Notes: generated by a model from the sequence alone, not told the origin. 64,000 nucleotides of DNA from Hungatella hathewayi (GCA_025149285.1 CP102274.1:5048001-5112000); one strand, 5' to 3'; positions 52,270-61,212 are shown, counted from the first letter of the stretch. Translations and numbers: made by a program.

Positions 52270-54468
52270 TCATCGATCAGAAGATTCAGAAAGTCTTAAT
52301 ACTCCAGCCATATATCCCAGAAACGAGTCATAAAAAAGTGTCCACTGACAGGCATCTTCCGCAATCTGTTTCACCTGCCACTTTTCTAAATTCTTTCGGC
52401 GTATGGATACGGAATATTTCTGCACTTCCTTCCAGTTCCCGTAACCCAGTTTAATCCGTTCTGCCACATCAGCTTTAACAATCACCGGTATGACATTATT
52501 CTCAATCACATGGAACCGGTCGTTCACCGTTTTAAAGTTCTGAATTGCCTCGGCCTCTATCAGTGCCTGCATTTCTTTTGTTTCATTCTTTCCTCTTTGG
52601 AGTTCATCTCTGATTGATTTTGTGCTCAATTCCGGCGTAATCTCCAATCCGTCCCGTAAATATTCTTCCAGAATTCCTGCACTTATTTTCACTCCCGGAT
52701 TCTGAGTCAGCATTGTATCATCCTGCATACTGAAGCTCCACATCTGTGCATCTTTGCAGGAGCCGTTTCGGTTAACTCTGCCCGCCGCCTGCAGCAACGA
52801 AAGAACCGAGGCCAGTTCTCTGAATCCGGTTCGGAATGAAAAATCAACACCGGCTTCCACACATGACGTTGCCACTAAAACCCAGTTTGTATCCCCCGGA
52901 TTTTCCAATCGTTTTTTAACCACCTTAATTGTTTCCGCACGATCCTCCGGCATAAGCGCAGTGGAGAGATGTTCCACACATTCCCTTCCATATTTTCTGC
53001 AAATGTCATCTGCAATCACAGCCGCACTTTGAACGGTATTCATAATTACAAGGCGCGGCCCAGGCTTTGCCATAACCCAGTCAATCAGTTCTGCACGGCT
53101 AAGCGGACATGGATTCCAACAAAATTGAATTCTATTTTTCTCATAACCAAGCAATTCGCTACGCAGGTTTGTTGGAACCATCTCCGGGACCTGTTTTTTC
53201 TCTATTCCAACCAACTCCGGGATCTGCCAAAAACGAACCAGCGAGCCTGATGCCAAAATCCAATGACAGCTCCACTCTTCTTCCAATACCTTCATCCAAT
53301 GCCATGCAAGCGGAAGCAGCTTCAGTGGCAGAGCGGCATGCGCCTCGTCCATAAAAATAATGCTCCCCGGCAATTCATGGAGGCGGCGGAGCGCCCCCGG
53401 ACGGTTTGAAGCAAGTGTTTCAAAAAACGCGACTGCCGTAGTAACTATAATTGGCGCTCTCCACAGGGATGTCAGACAGCGCGTATCCTCATCCTCAAAA
53501 TCCGCCTTGCAATGCAGCTCTGCCACAACCGCCTCCCGTTCTTCTCCCGGCAATACCAAAGCGTTCCGATAAACTTCCACTGACTGTGTGATAACATTTG
53601 TGTATGGAAGTACCACAAAAATACGCCTGGCGCCTTTTGCGACTGCCTGATTCAACTGATACGCCATCACCGCCGTGGTTTTTCCTGATCCGACTGCACC
53701 GTCATTCGAAACAATCCCCTCTTCCCGCTGACCATCCCGACACCTCTCGTACATCTGTGTACGCAAATCATTTCGTTTACTCCGATTCTTCTCTCCCAGA
53801 TTTGCCACATAACGGTTTAGCGCCTCCAGGCGAAGCGCGGGCTTTAGTTTCGGTATATTATCATGTTCAGGATACTGCCCATAAGCAGCTGCTGTATCTG
53901 AATGGTCCGCATCCACCAGGCATGAAAATACCATTCGAATGAACATGGACATATCACCTTCACAATACTCCGGATTATGTACGTTGCTTTCCGGAATTAA
54001 CTGCCTGTGAATCTGAAGCAGCTGCTCCATTTCCCGGTCAAAACAGGCTCTTACAGATTCACGCGTATCCCGATAGCACACCATCTCCGCCCTATTCTCT
54101 TCCACCGTAAAATCAGGCAATCCCTGATGATGCGCATACACCAGAATAAGCGAGCACAGTGCTTCCTGTCCTTTTTGTTTAAGAAATGCCGCACCGGCAT
54201 CCACATGGTTTACGGGTAAATGTCCTGATTTTATACCTTCTTTATGCAATTCCTTCTGATTCTCCTCAGCCAGCTTTCCCAAATCGTGGTATAATGCTGC
54301 CAGACACAGGATATTCTCAATTTGTTTTGCATCCTTCCTACAGTACCTTTTCATCTCTCGCGCAAATATCAGGGCTCGTTTCATTGTATTATAAACATGA
54401 TCGAAATAGGATTGAGAAGGATATCCGTTTTTCGCACTGTGAGCAAGATAAGATTCCATCACAGACAT
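52270..54468 (-). CDS. cas3: CRISPR-associated nuclease/helicase Cas3
   Basis: The 732-residue protein has an N-terminal HD nuclease (His61-Asp62 in LYHDLGKL, later YAHHQG) and a superfamily 2 helicase: Walker A GAVGSGKTT (257-265), DEAH (374-377), ASGSL as motif III and QAAGRVNR as motif VI. It nicks and unwinds DNA recruited by Cascade. It overlaps the end of cas7c by 10 bp, so it is translated with the interference genes. In the standard I-C order cas3 comes first; here it follows cas7. Confidence 0.92.
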   Translation of the reverse strand: MSVMESYLAHSAKNGYPSQSYFDHVYNTMKRALIFAREMKRYCRKDAKQIENILCLAALYHDLGKLAEENQKELHKEGIKSGHLPVNHVDAGAAFLKQKGQEALCSLILVYAHHQGLPDFTVEENRAEMVCYRDTRESVRACFDREMEQLLQIHRQLIPESNVHNPEYCEGDMSMFIRMVFSCLVDADHSDTAAAYGQYPEHDNIPKLKPALRLEALNRYVANLGEKNRSKRNDLRTQMYERCRDGQREEGIVSNDGAVGSGKTTAVMAYQLNQAVAKGARRIFVVLPYTNVITQSVEVYRNALVLPGEEREAVVAELHCKADFEDEDTRCLTSLWRAPIIVTTAVAFFETLASNRPGALRRLHELPGSIIFMDEAHAALPLKLLPLAWHWMKVLEEEWSCHWILASGSLVRFWQIPELVGIEKKQVPEMVPTNLRSELLGYEKNRIQFCWNPCPLSRAELIDWVMAKPGPRLVIMNTVQSAAVIADDICRKYGRECVEHLSTALMPEDRAETIKVVKKRLENPGDTNWVLVATSCVEAGVDFSFRTGFRELASVLSLLQAAGRVNRNGSCKDAQMWSFSMQDDTMLTQNPGVKISAGILEEYLRDGLEITPELSTKSIRDELQRGKNETKEMQALIEAEAIQNFKTVNDRFHVIENNVIPVIVKADVAERIKLGYGNWKEVQKYSVSIRRKNLEKWQVKQIAEDACQWTLFYDSFLGYMAGVLRLSESSDR

Positions 54469-55364
54469 ACCAAATCAACAATACCGGCAACCTTATGGAG
54501 CAGCTCTTCCGGCAGTTCTGTCTTGTCCTTGTAATCATGCCAGTTCTCCGATGGTTCTGATACATTCCCTATACGTTCCGGTGTCAATGCATCCAGCAGC
54601 ATATAGTCCGGACAGCTTCCCAGCAGGTTCTTATGCTCGATATACCAGGCATGACGCAGGCGGACATCCGGTCGAATTGCAGAGCGATTCATATCATATG
54701 CCTGAGGAATCAGGAGTTTGAGCAGCTCGATATCATCTGCTGTGCAGCCGCTCTTTTTAGCATAATTGGGGTTGACGAAAAACGGCATACAATAAACACC
54801 ATGTTCAACCACACGGAACGCCAGGGGAGCCATACCCGCATTTTTTCCTTCCTGCACTCCTGCCTTGTTCGTATTCGTCTGGCGGATAATGTTAACAGGA
54901 GAAATGGAAATACCAACACCGAACTGTACGACACCGGTCTTAATATATCCCTTGTTTCCATCCTTCTCCAGAAATGTATTTCCAAACACTCTGGCATCCC
55001 AATATTTTCTGACAAACTCACTTTTCAGGAACTCTTCCTGATCGAAATCAGCCAGCTTTCCACCGGAAGTCATTTCCTTTGTGATCGCTGTACGATCCCG
55101 TCCCCGGTGCTCCAGAATCCGGTAATGGTCCTGGTTCAATCTGATTTTTTCCGGCAAGCTTTCAAAGAAAGGTGATGTGGGATCATCTAACAAATCTCTC
55201 ACCTTGCGTTTGAAAGATACCGGGGAAATCTCCCCACAACCATTTGGTCTCTGCCGCGGGTCAGCCTCCCTGTCCGGGTCCCCGTTGGGGTTTGAGTTTA
55301 CCACTTCAATCACCAATAATCCTGTTGCCCGTTTCATCTCATCAGCCATTTTTATTTCCTCCAT
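54459..55364 (-). CDS. cas7c: Cas7c (Csd2) Cascade backbone
   Basis: The 301-residue protein starts with the Cas7 block ATGLLVIEVVNSNPNGDPD and has GEISPVSFKRKVRDLL and VRLRHAWYIEHKNLLGSCPD, characteristic of Csd2 from type I-C. Several copies wrap the crRNA in Cascade. Length is normal. It lies 12 bp behind cas8c and overlaps cas3. Confidence 0.93.
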   Translation of the reverse strand: MEEIKMADEMKRATGLLVIEVVNSNPNGDPDREADPRQRPNGCGEISPVSFKRKVRDLLDDPTSPFFESLPEKIRLNQDHYRILEHRGRDRTAITKEMTSGGKLADFDQEEFLKSEFVRKYWDARVFGNTFLEKDGNKGYIKTGVVQFGVGISISPVNIIRQTNTNKAGVQEGKNAGMAPLAFRVVEHGVYCMPFFVNPNYAKKSGCTADDIELLKLLIPQAYDMNRSAIRPDVRLRHAWYIEHKNLLGSCPDYMLLDALTPERIGNVSEPSENWHDYKDKTELPEELLHKVAGIVDLVCL

Positions 55365-55376
55365 CGTTATTTTTTA

Positions 55377-57515
55377 TTATTTCTGAGAATTATCACTTAT
55401 TTCATTTTCCACAACGCAGATCTGTTCACTGCATGGCTGGCCTTTTATTTCTTCCTTTGCGGGAAAAGCTGCCAGATATCCGATAAAATACTGTGCTTTT
55501 TCCTCCTCATTAAAGCGGGTCTGATCCCCCCATGCCGCATGAAGCTGCGTGGCAATACGCTCATATAGAGAAAGATACCAGCCTGCGCGCCAGCTCTCCT
55601 CACCCTTTTTCTGTATATCTTTCGTACGGTACTTCTTTGCCCATGTGATATAGGGATTCATCCGATGGCCCAACACCGCCAGCGTTCTATAAGGCTGTTC
55701 TGCCCCCGAGACGTATAATCCGCTGCCTGCCAGCGTATTTGGAATATCATTGTCACGCACGGCCTTACAATAAATTTCATGCAGCGCATCTGATAACTTC
55801 AGCAGCTGCCCAAATAAATATGGAAATTCCTGCATATACTTCTCCTTTCTGATTTCAAGCTGATATAAAAGCAGTCCTGTCAGTGCCAGTGTATTCTGAG
55901 TCTGGCGCAACAGTACAGCCTGCGAACCGTCATAACCATTCCTGGCAAATCCCGCTTTTCCAAGATACGGCGCAAGGTTTATCACATTGTTCATCAGAAC
56001 ATACAGATTCCTGCGCACCTCCGGTAACTCTGCTCCAAATAACATCTGCATTCCATAATAGCGCGGAATCGGTTTAAATTTATCCGAAGAAGCTTTCCCA
56101 TCCTGTCTCCATATCAGGTTTAAAATATCGGCTGCCTCCAGTGGGAACAATGTTACCGGCTGCCCAAATAAAAACGCCGGAAGGTTCTGACATCCCAATG
56201 ACCATCGCTCGCTGCTGCGTTCAATCTCAGCCGGCGTTGTATTATAGGTATAAACCACCTTCGTTCTGGCTTTGTCCAGCTTTCGCAGCACAAAATACTG
56301 GATACGCTCCGACATCGGGTCTGTATCCGGCTCTTTCGTTTTCTGCAGTTCACTTATAAATGCCTTAGCCGCAGATTCAAATTCCGCCTTCTTCCTGATT
56401 TTATCCCTGGTCTCACACTCAGGCCGCCCTTCTTCCGTGGCCTGCCGTCTGCAAAATCCAACCATACTGTACATATTTTTCCGTAAGGTTTCCGGATAGG
56501 CGAAAAGGGCTTCATCTTTATCTGTGCTGATCCATGTGATTCCCTTGTGCTCCGCGGCGCTGATCCACGCCAGCGCTGACTGCAGCTTAAAGCGCATTTC
56601 TTTGGAAATCGGATACGTCGCATTTTCAATTCTCCCGTAACGGCTTTGGCATGGCTGTCCGCGAAACATTGTTCTAAGAGAGACTTCGAAACCGGCTGCA
56701 AGTTTTACTGTCGGCATCGGTTCCTCAATAGGAGCAAAAACATATCCGAACGCATCCGATTCTTTCTTCACAGCGCCTGCCCTCGTCGCTGCATCCGCTT
56801 CTAACAGCTTTCGATTCAGCATACTTGTAAAAGCAGCCGTTGCCACTGACAATCCCTCCTGAATCAACGCTCTGCAATCCATTACCATGGATAAGGTTCC
56901 GTAATCTTCCTCCACGCTTTTTCCCGGTTTCCCTGCGTAAAACAAAATCTGGAGTGCCAACGCAATCCCCTTTTTTTCCTCCAGCATTGCAAAGGCCGCA
57001 TGCTCCAGCGCCCTATGCAAATTCTCCGCCTCGGCAAAAGCATCTGTCTCCCCGGTTAACCTCTGTAATGGCTGAAAAATAGTTCCGGTCTTTTGAAACA
57101 ACTCGCTCATCTCACGAGGTACATCCTGCATACTGATGCGATACTTGTTGCTGAATTTCTTTCCCCAGTTATTTTCCCTGCAAATCCGTCGGATTTCTTC
57201 GATATTGAAATTGGTAGTTTTGCCCTCAGTCAAATCTGAAATCATCCTCTTTTCCGCTTCATCCGTCAGGCGGTAAAGCGGCGCCAGATTCAGAGCTGGA
57301 AAAGTCCCCTGATTGGACCCATATTTTTTAATTTCCGCAGCCTGCTCCATCTCGATACTTTTAATTTTATAAATCTGTCTATTGTCGAAAATAATATGTA
57401 TGCAAGGCGCCTTCTTCGTGACCTTGGGAATCATTTTATACTTCGGATGCGTATGTTCTGTCGCAATGCCCGCCTGGTCAAGCGCCACTGTCAGCTGATA
57501 TAGTTCATTAATCAC
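55377..57515 (-). CDS. cas8c: Cas8c (Csd1) large Cascade subunit
   Basis: The 712-residue protein sits at the cas8 position between cas5c and cas7c and carries Csd1-like blocks such as CQNLPAFLFGQPVTLFPLEA, NVINLAPYLGKAGFARNG and ETDAFAEAENLHRALEHAAF. Cas8c recognises the PAM and starts R-loop formation; in I-C its gene also yields the small subunit Cas11c from an internal start. I could not identify that internal start. The frame is intact. It is rather long for the family. Confidence 0.88.
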   Translation of the reverse strand: MINELYQLTVALDQAGIATEHTHPKYKMIPKVTKKAPCIHIIFDNRQIYKIKSIEMEQAAEIKKYGSNQGTFPALNLAPLYRLTDEAEKRMISDLTEGKTTNFNIEEIRRICRENNWGKKFSNKYRISMQDVPREMSELFQKTGTIFQPLQRLTGETDAFAEAENLHRALEHAAFAMLEEKKGIALALQILFYAGKPGKSVEEDYGTLSMVMDCRALIQEGLSVATAAFTSMLNRKLLEADAATRAGAVKKESDAFGYVFAPIEEPMPTVKLAAGFEVSLRTMFRGQPCQSRYGRIENATYPISKEMRFKLQSALAWISAAEHKGITWISTDKDEALFAYPETLRKNMYSMVGFCRRQATEEGRPECETRDKIRKKAEFESAAKAFISELQKTKEPDTDPMSERIQYFVLRKLDKARTKVVYTYNTTPAEIERSSERWSLGCQNLPAFLFGQPVTLFPLEAADILNLIWRQDGKASSDKFKPIPRYYGMQMLFGAELPEVRRNLYVLMNNVINLAPYLGKAGFARNGYDGSQAVLLRQTQNTLALTGLLLYQLEIRKEKYMQEFPYLFGQLLKLSDALHEIYCKAVRDNDIPNTLAGSGLYVSGAEQPYRTLAVLGHRMNPYITWAKKYRTKDIQKKGEESWRAGWYLSLYERIATQLHAAWGDQTRFNEEEKAQYFIGYLAAFPAKEEIKGQPCSEQICVVENEISDNSQK

Positions 57516-57518
57516 GGA

Positions 57519-58181
57519 TTACTCCTCCTCTCTCGGAAAGTTTAGTCTGCCCTCATGAATTCTCAGACTCTGGCTATAGACAGCGCGAAAATCCGAGTTG
57601 TAACCGTCTGGGAATACTTCTCTCAACATGGAAGGAATTGTGATATCTGATAACTCTCTGCATACTTCTGTCTGCGGACGAAACGGCCCGAAATAAAGCG
57701 GTGTAAACTCTCGCCAGCCCAATACCGGTATGGAAAATGACTGTCCGCGTTTCAAACGCCGATTAAAGATATCCTGATAAGCATGACCGGGTGATGTAGT
57801 TTTTCTGTCCCATTCTAATGCCTTCTCCGGCAGCTTCTCCTTATAGCTGTTTGGTATCACGTCTGCATAAAGCCGATAGCAGACATCCATCAGAACCGTT
57901 GCATAGAGTTGGTAATTATTCCCCTTCTGAATCGATTTACCCGCACGCAGAGGTCCCCCATAGTTGGTCACATAGGAATGATACTGAAGCGGCGCACAAA
58001 TCTCTACCGCAGTTGGAACAATTCTGATATCAGGCCCCCACAAAATTGATTCAAAAATCCCCCTGACAGCTGAAGGTGTCGGCGCCGCATAGCTTACAGG
58101 CGCATCGCCACAGTCTGTCCTCGACCAAAGCGCAGTTGCCCCTGCAATCTCCATCGTAATTGGGTATCTGTAGTGTATCAA
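57519..58181 (-). CDS. cas5c: Cas5c, crRNA-processing endonuclease
   Basis: The 220-residue protein has the Cas5 start (ITMEIAGATALWSRTDCGDA), ESILWGPDIRI and the Cas5d/c segment VLGWREFTPLYFGPFRP. In type I-C, Cas5 cuts the pre-crRNA and stays on its 5' handle. It begins with TTG, supported by AAAGGAGG 8 bp ahead. It is the first gene of the cas operon, 4 bp before cas8c, behind a consensus promoter. Confidence 0.93.
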   Translation of the reverse strand: MIHYRYPITMEIAGATALWSRTDCGDAPVSYAAPTPSAVRGIFESILWGPDIRIVPTAVEICAPLQYHSYVTNYGGPLRAGKSIQKGNNYQLYATVLMDVCYRLYADVIPNSYKEKLPEKALEWDRKTTSPGHAYQDIFNRRLKRGQSFSIPVLGWREFTPLYFGPFRPQTEVCRELSDITIPSMLREVFPDGYNSDFRAVYSQSLRIHEGRLNFPREEE

Positions 58182-58225
58182 TCTCGAATCCTCCTTTCTA
58201 TATCTTCATTTATTTGTTAGTTTTA

Positions 58226-58254
58226 ATTATATCTTATCTAAATTAATATTGCAA
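58226..58254 (-). promoter_or_regulatory. Promoter of the cas operon
   Basis: TTGCAA (58249-58254 read on minus) and TATAAT (58226-58231) are 17 bp apart, about 45 bp ahead of the cas5c start. Confidence 0.75.
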
Positions 58255-58286
58255 GGAAATTTTATTTATCTTATCAAATTTAAGGT

Positions 58287-58430
58287 TTTACATTTCATGA
58301 TTTATATGGTAAATTTATATAGATCTTTTGATGTCAAATCAAATGTGGATTGAAATATTTAATTGTTCGTTTTTCAAAAAAAGGCTGTCGCTTCAATGAT
58401 TGAAAAATCAGAGAATCGACAGCCCTTTTT
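58287..58430 (+). ncRNA. Possible small RNA with a CRISPR-repeat tag upstream of the cas operon
   Basis: A modest promoter (TTTACA at 58287-58292, TAAATT at 58310-58315, 17 bp apart) precedes TGTGGATTGAAAT at 58344-58356, identical to the last 13 bases of the array repeat. A hairpin with GGCTGTCG/CGACAGCC arms and T run (58376-58430) follows. This could give a transcript with a crRNA-like tag and a guide-like stretch of about 25-30 bases. It may equally be the remnant of an old array. Expression is not shown. Confidence 0.35.
58376..58430 (+). terminator. Intrinsic terminator upstream of the cas operon
   Basis: AAAAAGGCTGTCG pairs with CGACAGCCCTTTTT, with a long loop of about 26 bases. The T run follows on the plus strand; the A run gives a weaker signal on minus. 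Confidence 0.6.
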
Positions 58431-58520
58431 CTCTATTAACACTACCAACCATAATCTCCTCTCTCCCTTCCAGACTACAGCTGTCAGCTGCTTGCATCAC
58501 CTTCCCACTACTCCGTCCGG

Positions 58521-58638
58521 GCCGCAACCGCTGGCACGCTTCGCGCACCATCGGTTGCGCGGCTTTCGCCGCATAGGGCATAGTGAAAAGGAAGGCTTAT
58601 GTGAGCAAGCTCCCAACGCCTTCCTTTTCACTATGCCC
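58521..58638. repeat. Two adjacent inverted repeats downstream of spoIVB
   Basis: A perfect 21-bp inverted repeat (58576-58596 and 58618-58638, core CATAGTGAAAAGGAAGGC) encloses a 21-base loop. Next to it a GC-rich hairpin (58521-58563, GCCGCAACCG/CGGTTGCGCGGC) is found. Neither has a T run. No gene is present in this stretch. It may be a REP-like or MITE-like repeat. Confidence 0.75.
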
Positions 58639-58647
58639 TGCCCGGAC

Positions 58648-59922
58648 TCAATGCTCCAGCATATTTTCAATAAATATCCCATACCCTCTGGTACTGTCCT
58701 GTATAAACACATGCGTCACCGCCCCAATCAGCTTCCCATCCTGTATAATCGGGCTGCCGCTCATACCCTGTACAATTCCCCCGGTAATCGCCAGCAGCTC
58801 TGGATCGGTCACCTTAATTACCATTCCCTTATTCTTATGTGTCGTCGCGTAATCCACCTTCTGGATCTCAATCTCGTAATCCTTCACTACCCCAGACACA
58901 TCGCTCCTGATATAAGCCGTTCCTTTCTTCACATCCTGCCTGTAACCGATCGGAATCGCATCCGCTTTTACCGTCTGCTTAAACCGCTCATTGACCGTAC
59001 CGAATATTCCTTCATCCGTATTGGATTCAATCGTTCCGAGTACCGATCCCGGTCCGTAATAGATGACTCCGCTCATCACCCCCGGCTTACCGAATGTTCC
59101 CTTTTCAATTCCTAATATAGAGGTTTCATAAAGCGCGCCGTTTTCAATCTGAACCACTCCGCCTGTGTCACTGTCGCTGATCCCGTGTCCCAGCGCACCG
59201 AAATTTCCATTCATGTCAATATATGTCATGGTGCCGATACCCTGAGTATCGTCCCGGACCCAGACGCCTAATTTGGGTTTTCCATCGTCTCCCTCCACAG
59301 GGGTCATCTTCACTTCAATCTCCTGATCCCCGCGCCGTACTGCTAAAACCGCTTCGCTGGTACCATTTTTGTTCAACTCGGTAACAAGCGCTTCCTTATC
59401 CTTTAACGGCGTACCGTTAAAAGCCTCAATATAGTCCCCCGACTGAAGTACCCCGAAGGCCGGCTCCACAATCATACCGTCACTCTTCGTAATATCCCCC
59501 GTACCAATTACCATAATCCCATCAGATTTTAAGTAAATTCCCACCGGCGTTCCGCATGGAACCGCGTATTTCGTGTCCACCACGTTAACCTGGATATCCT
59601 TCAGCTGCAGCCAGCCAAACAGTTTTAAGCCGATCTTGTAGCTGCCCTGATTTTCTGAATAAACGGAAAACGGCTGATTGACGGAAAGGTGGATCTGATC
59701 TGAAGGGATATTGGAACCATTGCCCAAAACCACTTCCTCACTGTCTGAAGACAGCGTCACTCCAAAAGGCATGGAGAAATGAAACTGCTCTTCTTCCTCG
59801 GCCACGACATTAAGCTTGTCCGGTATCACCCACTTCATATAGAAATAAGAGAAGCCGATGCAAAACACCAGGCTTACCCAAAACGCGGTCACCACATATC
59901 TGTGGAATTTTTTTCCCATCAT
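58648..59922 (-). CDS. spoIVB: SpoIVB serine peptidase
   Basis: The 424-residue protein has an N-terminal membrane anchor (about 10-30), a PDZ domain (about 125-210, FGVLQSGDYIEAFNG) and the S55 peptidase domain with His246 in GALGHGISD and Ser388 in GMSGSP. In the forespore SpoIVB crosses to the intermembrane space and triggers pro-sigma-K processing. The start at 59922 follows GGAGG. It has a terminator-like hairpin only 20 bp upstream. Confidence 0.94.
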   Translation of the reverse strand: MMGKKFHRYVVTAFWVSLVFCIGFSYFYMKWVIPDKLNVVAEEEEQFHFSMPFGVTLSSDSEEVVLGNGSNIPSDQIHLSVNQPFSVYSENQGSYKIGLKLFGWLQLKDIQVNVVDTKYAVPCGTPVGIYLKSDGIMVIGTGDITKSDGMIVEPAFGVLQSGDYIEAFNGTPLKDKEALVTELNKNGTSEAVLAVRRGDQEIEVKMTPVEGDDGKPKLGVWVRDDTQGIGTMTYIDMNGNFGALGHGISDSDTGGVVQIENGALYETSILGIEKGTFGKPGVMSGVIYYGPGSVLGTIESNTDEGIFGTVNERFKQTVKADAIPIGYRQDVKKGTAYIRSDVSGVVKDYEIEIQKVDYATTHKNKGMVIKVTDPELLAITGGIVQGMSGSPIIQDGKLIGAVTHVFIQDSTRGYGIFIENMLEH

Positions 59923-59941
59923 CTCACATACCTCCTTATAT

Positions 59942-59978
59942 AAAAAAATGAAAGGAGACAATTTTTTGCTCCTTTCAT
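59942..59978 (-). terminator. Terminator-like hairpin directly ahead of spoIVB
   Basis: ATGAAAGGAG (59969-59978 on minus) pairs with CTCCTTTCAT and is followed by seven T. It ends 20 bp before the spoIVB start, so it is either the terminator of the upstream sugar-acid operon or a leader attenuator. Confidence 0.75.
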
Positions 59979-60175
59979 AGTATGTGAGAAATCGGTGAAA
60001 ACACTCTGTCATATTTTAGTTGTAACTAATTTCTTTTTAAACCAGAATTGATTTTACGTAAAATCGAACTTGTCATAATTTGCATACATACTTCAAAATC
60101 TGAGAATACTGTTTTAATAGTATTACCGTTTTCTTTCAATTTAATGTTTTTAATGTTTCAGGCTAGTGTAAACTC

Positions 60176-61198
60176 TTACGATTGAGAATTCAATTCAATC
60201 CTTCTGCCGTTCCCGGCAGCTTCATACATTGCAGTCATCAGTCTCACCGAGTCCTTTACCTCTGCCAGAGTAATCGGAAGCTTTCTGCCTTCCGCTACAG
60301 CACTGTAATAATCCCGGATACACGCCTCATGGCCGCTTCCCCAATACTTCTTGCCCAGCGCCTCATCTGCAGAAGCAGTTATTCTTTCCGTGCGGCCATC
60401 CCTGTGAAAAACCGTAATCTGGGGTTCCTCCAGTCTGATCACCATATTCTCACAGGAAACCTCAATCAATGGCGGAAGATTTTCGCAGTACGCGGTAGTT
60501 ACATAGAAAACAGCTTTTCCATTTTCAAATTCAATATATGCTTCCATGGTATCTTCCACCTCAATAATTTCTTTCAGGTGATGATTCGCCATCCCCGCGC
60601 ATACGGCGTCGGGCCTGCCCAAAAGATAAACCAGTAAGTCAAGCGTATGGATGGACTGATTAATCAACACGCCCCCACCCTCTGTTTCCAGGCGCCCGCG
60701 CCACCCGCTCTGCGCATAGTACTCCTCATCGCGAAACCATGTGACGATTCCTCTGGCTCCCAGAATTTTCCCGGTCTCTCCCGATTGAAGCATCGCCTTT
60801 ACTCTTATCAGCCCCGGGTTATAACGGTTTTGAAAACAGATTCCCGCACGTTCAATGTGAGGAGCCAACTCCAGTTCATCAAGCTGGCTTTGGGAAATCA
60901 CCGGCGGTTTCTCCAAAAATACATTTTTTCCTCTTTTCAGGCAATCAATGGTCATGGGCACATGGAGATAATGAGGAGTACAGATATGCACTACATCAAT
61001 GGCCTCCTGATCCAGCATTTCTTCATAAGAAGTATACCAGTTTGCGCCGTGGTCACCGGCCAGACTCTTCGCCCTATCACCAGCCACATCACATACCGCG
61101 GCCAATTGTACGCACCCGTTTTTTTCCAGACAGCCTGCATGCACTCTGGCTATGTTTCCGCAGCCGATAATAGCTGCCCGTATTTTTTTATTATTCAT
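60176..61198 (-). CDS. Gfo/Idh/MocA-family oxidoreductase
   Basis: The 340-residue protein has an N-terminal Rossmann domain (AAIIGCGNIARVHAG, residues about 8-22), the EKPP motif (NVFLEKPPVI) and a C-terminal substrate domain (GGGVLINQSIHTLDLLVYLLG). It uses NAD(P) to oxidise or reduce sugars or derived compounds. The start at 61198 lies about 15 bp behind the aldolase-like gene. With its neighbours it forms a sugar or sugar-acid pathway; the exact substrate is unknown. Confidence 0.9.
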   Translation of the reverse strand: MNNKKIRAAIIGCGNIARVHAGCLEKNGCVQLAAVCDVAGDRAKSLAGDHGANWYTSYEEMLDQEAIDVVHICTPHYLHVPMTIDCLKRGKNVFLEKPPVISQSQLDELELAPHIERAGICFQNRYNPGLIRVKAMLQSGETGKILGARGIVTWFRDEEYYAQSGWRGRLETEGGGVLINQSIHTLDLLVYLLGRPDAVCAGMANHHLKEIIEVEDTMEAYIEFENGKAVFYVTTAYCENLPPLIEVSCENMVIRLEEPQITVFHRDGRTERITASADEALGKKYWGSGHEACIRDYYSAVAEGRKLPITLAEVKDSVRLMTAMYEAAGNGRRIELNSQS

Positions 61199-61212
61199 AC
61201 TCTGCGCCCCGG

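Noticed and set aside
60050..60065. 16-bp palindrome GATTTTACGTAAAATC between the sugar-acid operon and spoIVB
   Set aside because: Perfect, but short and in an A/T-rich gap, with no matching second site; too weak to call an operator.
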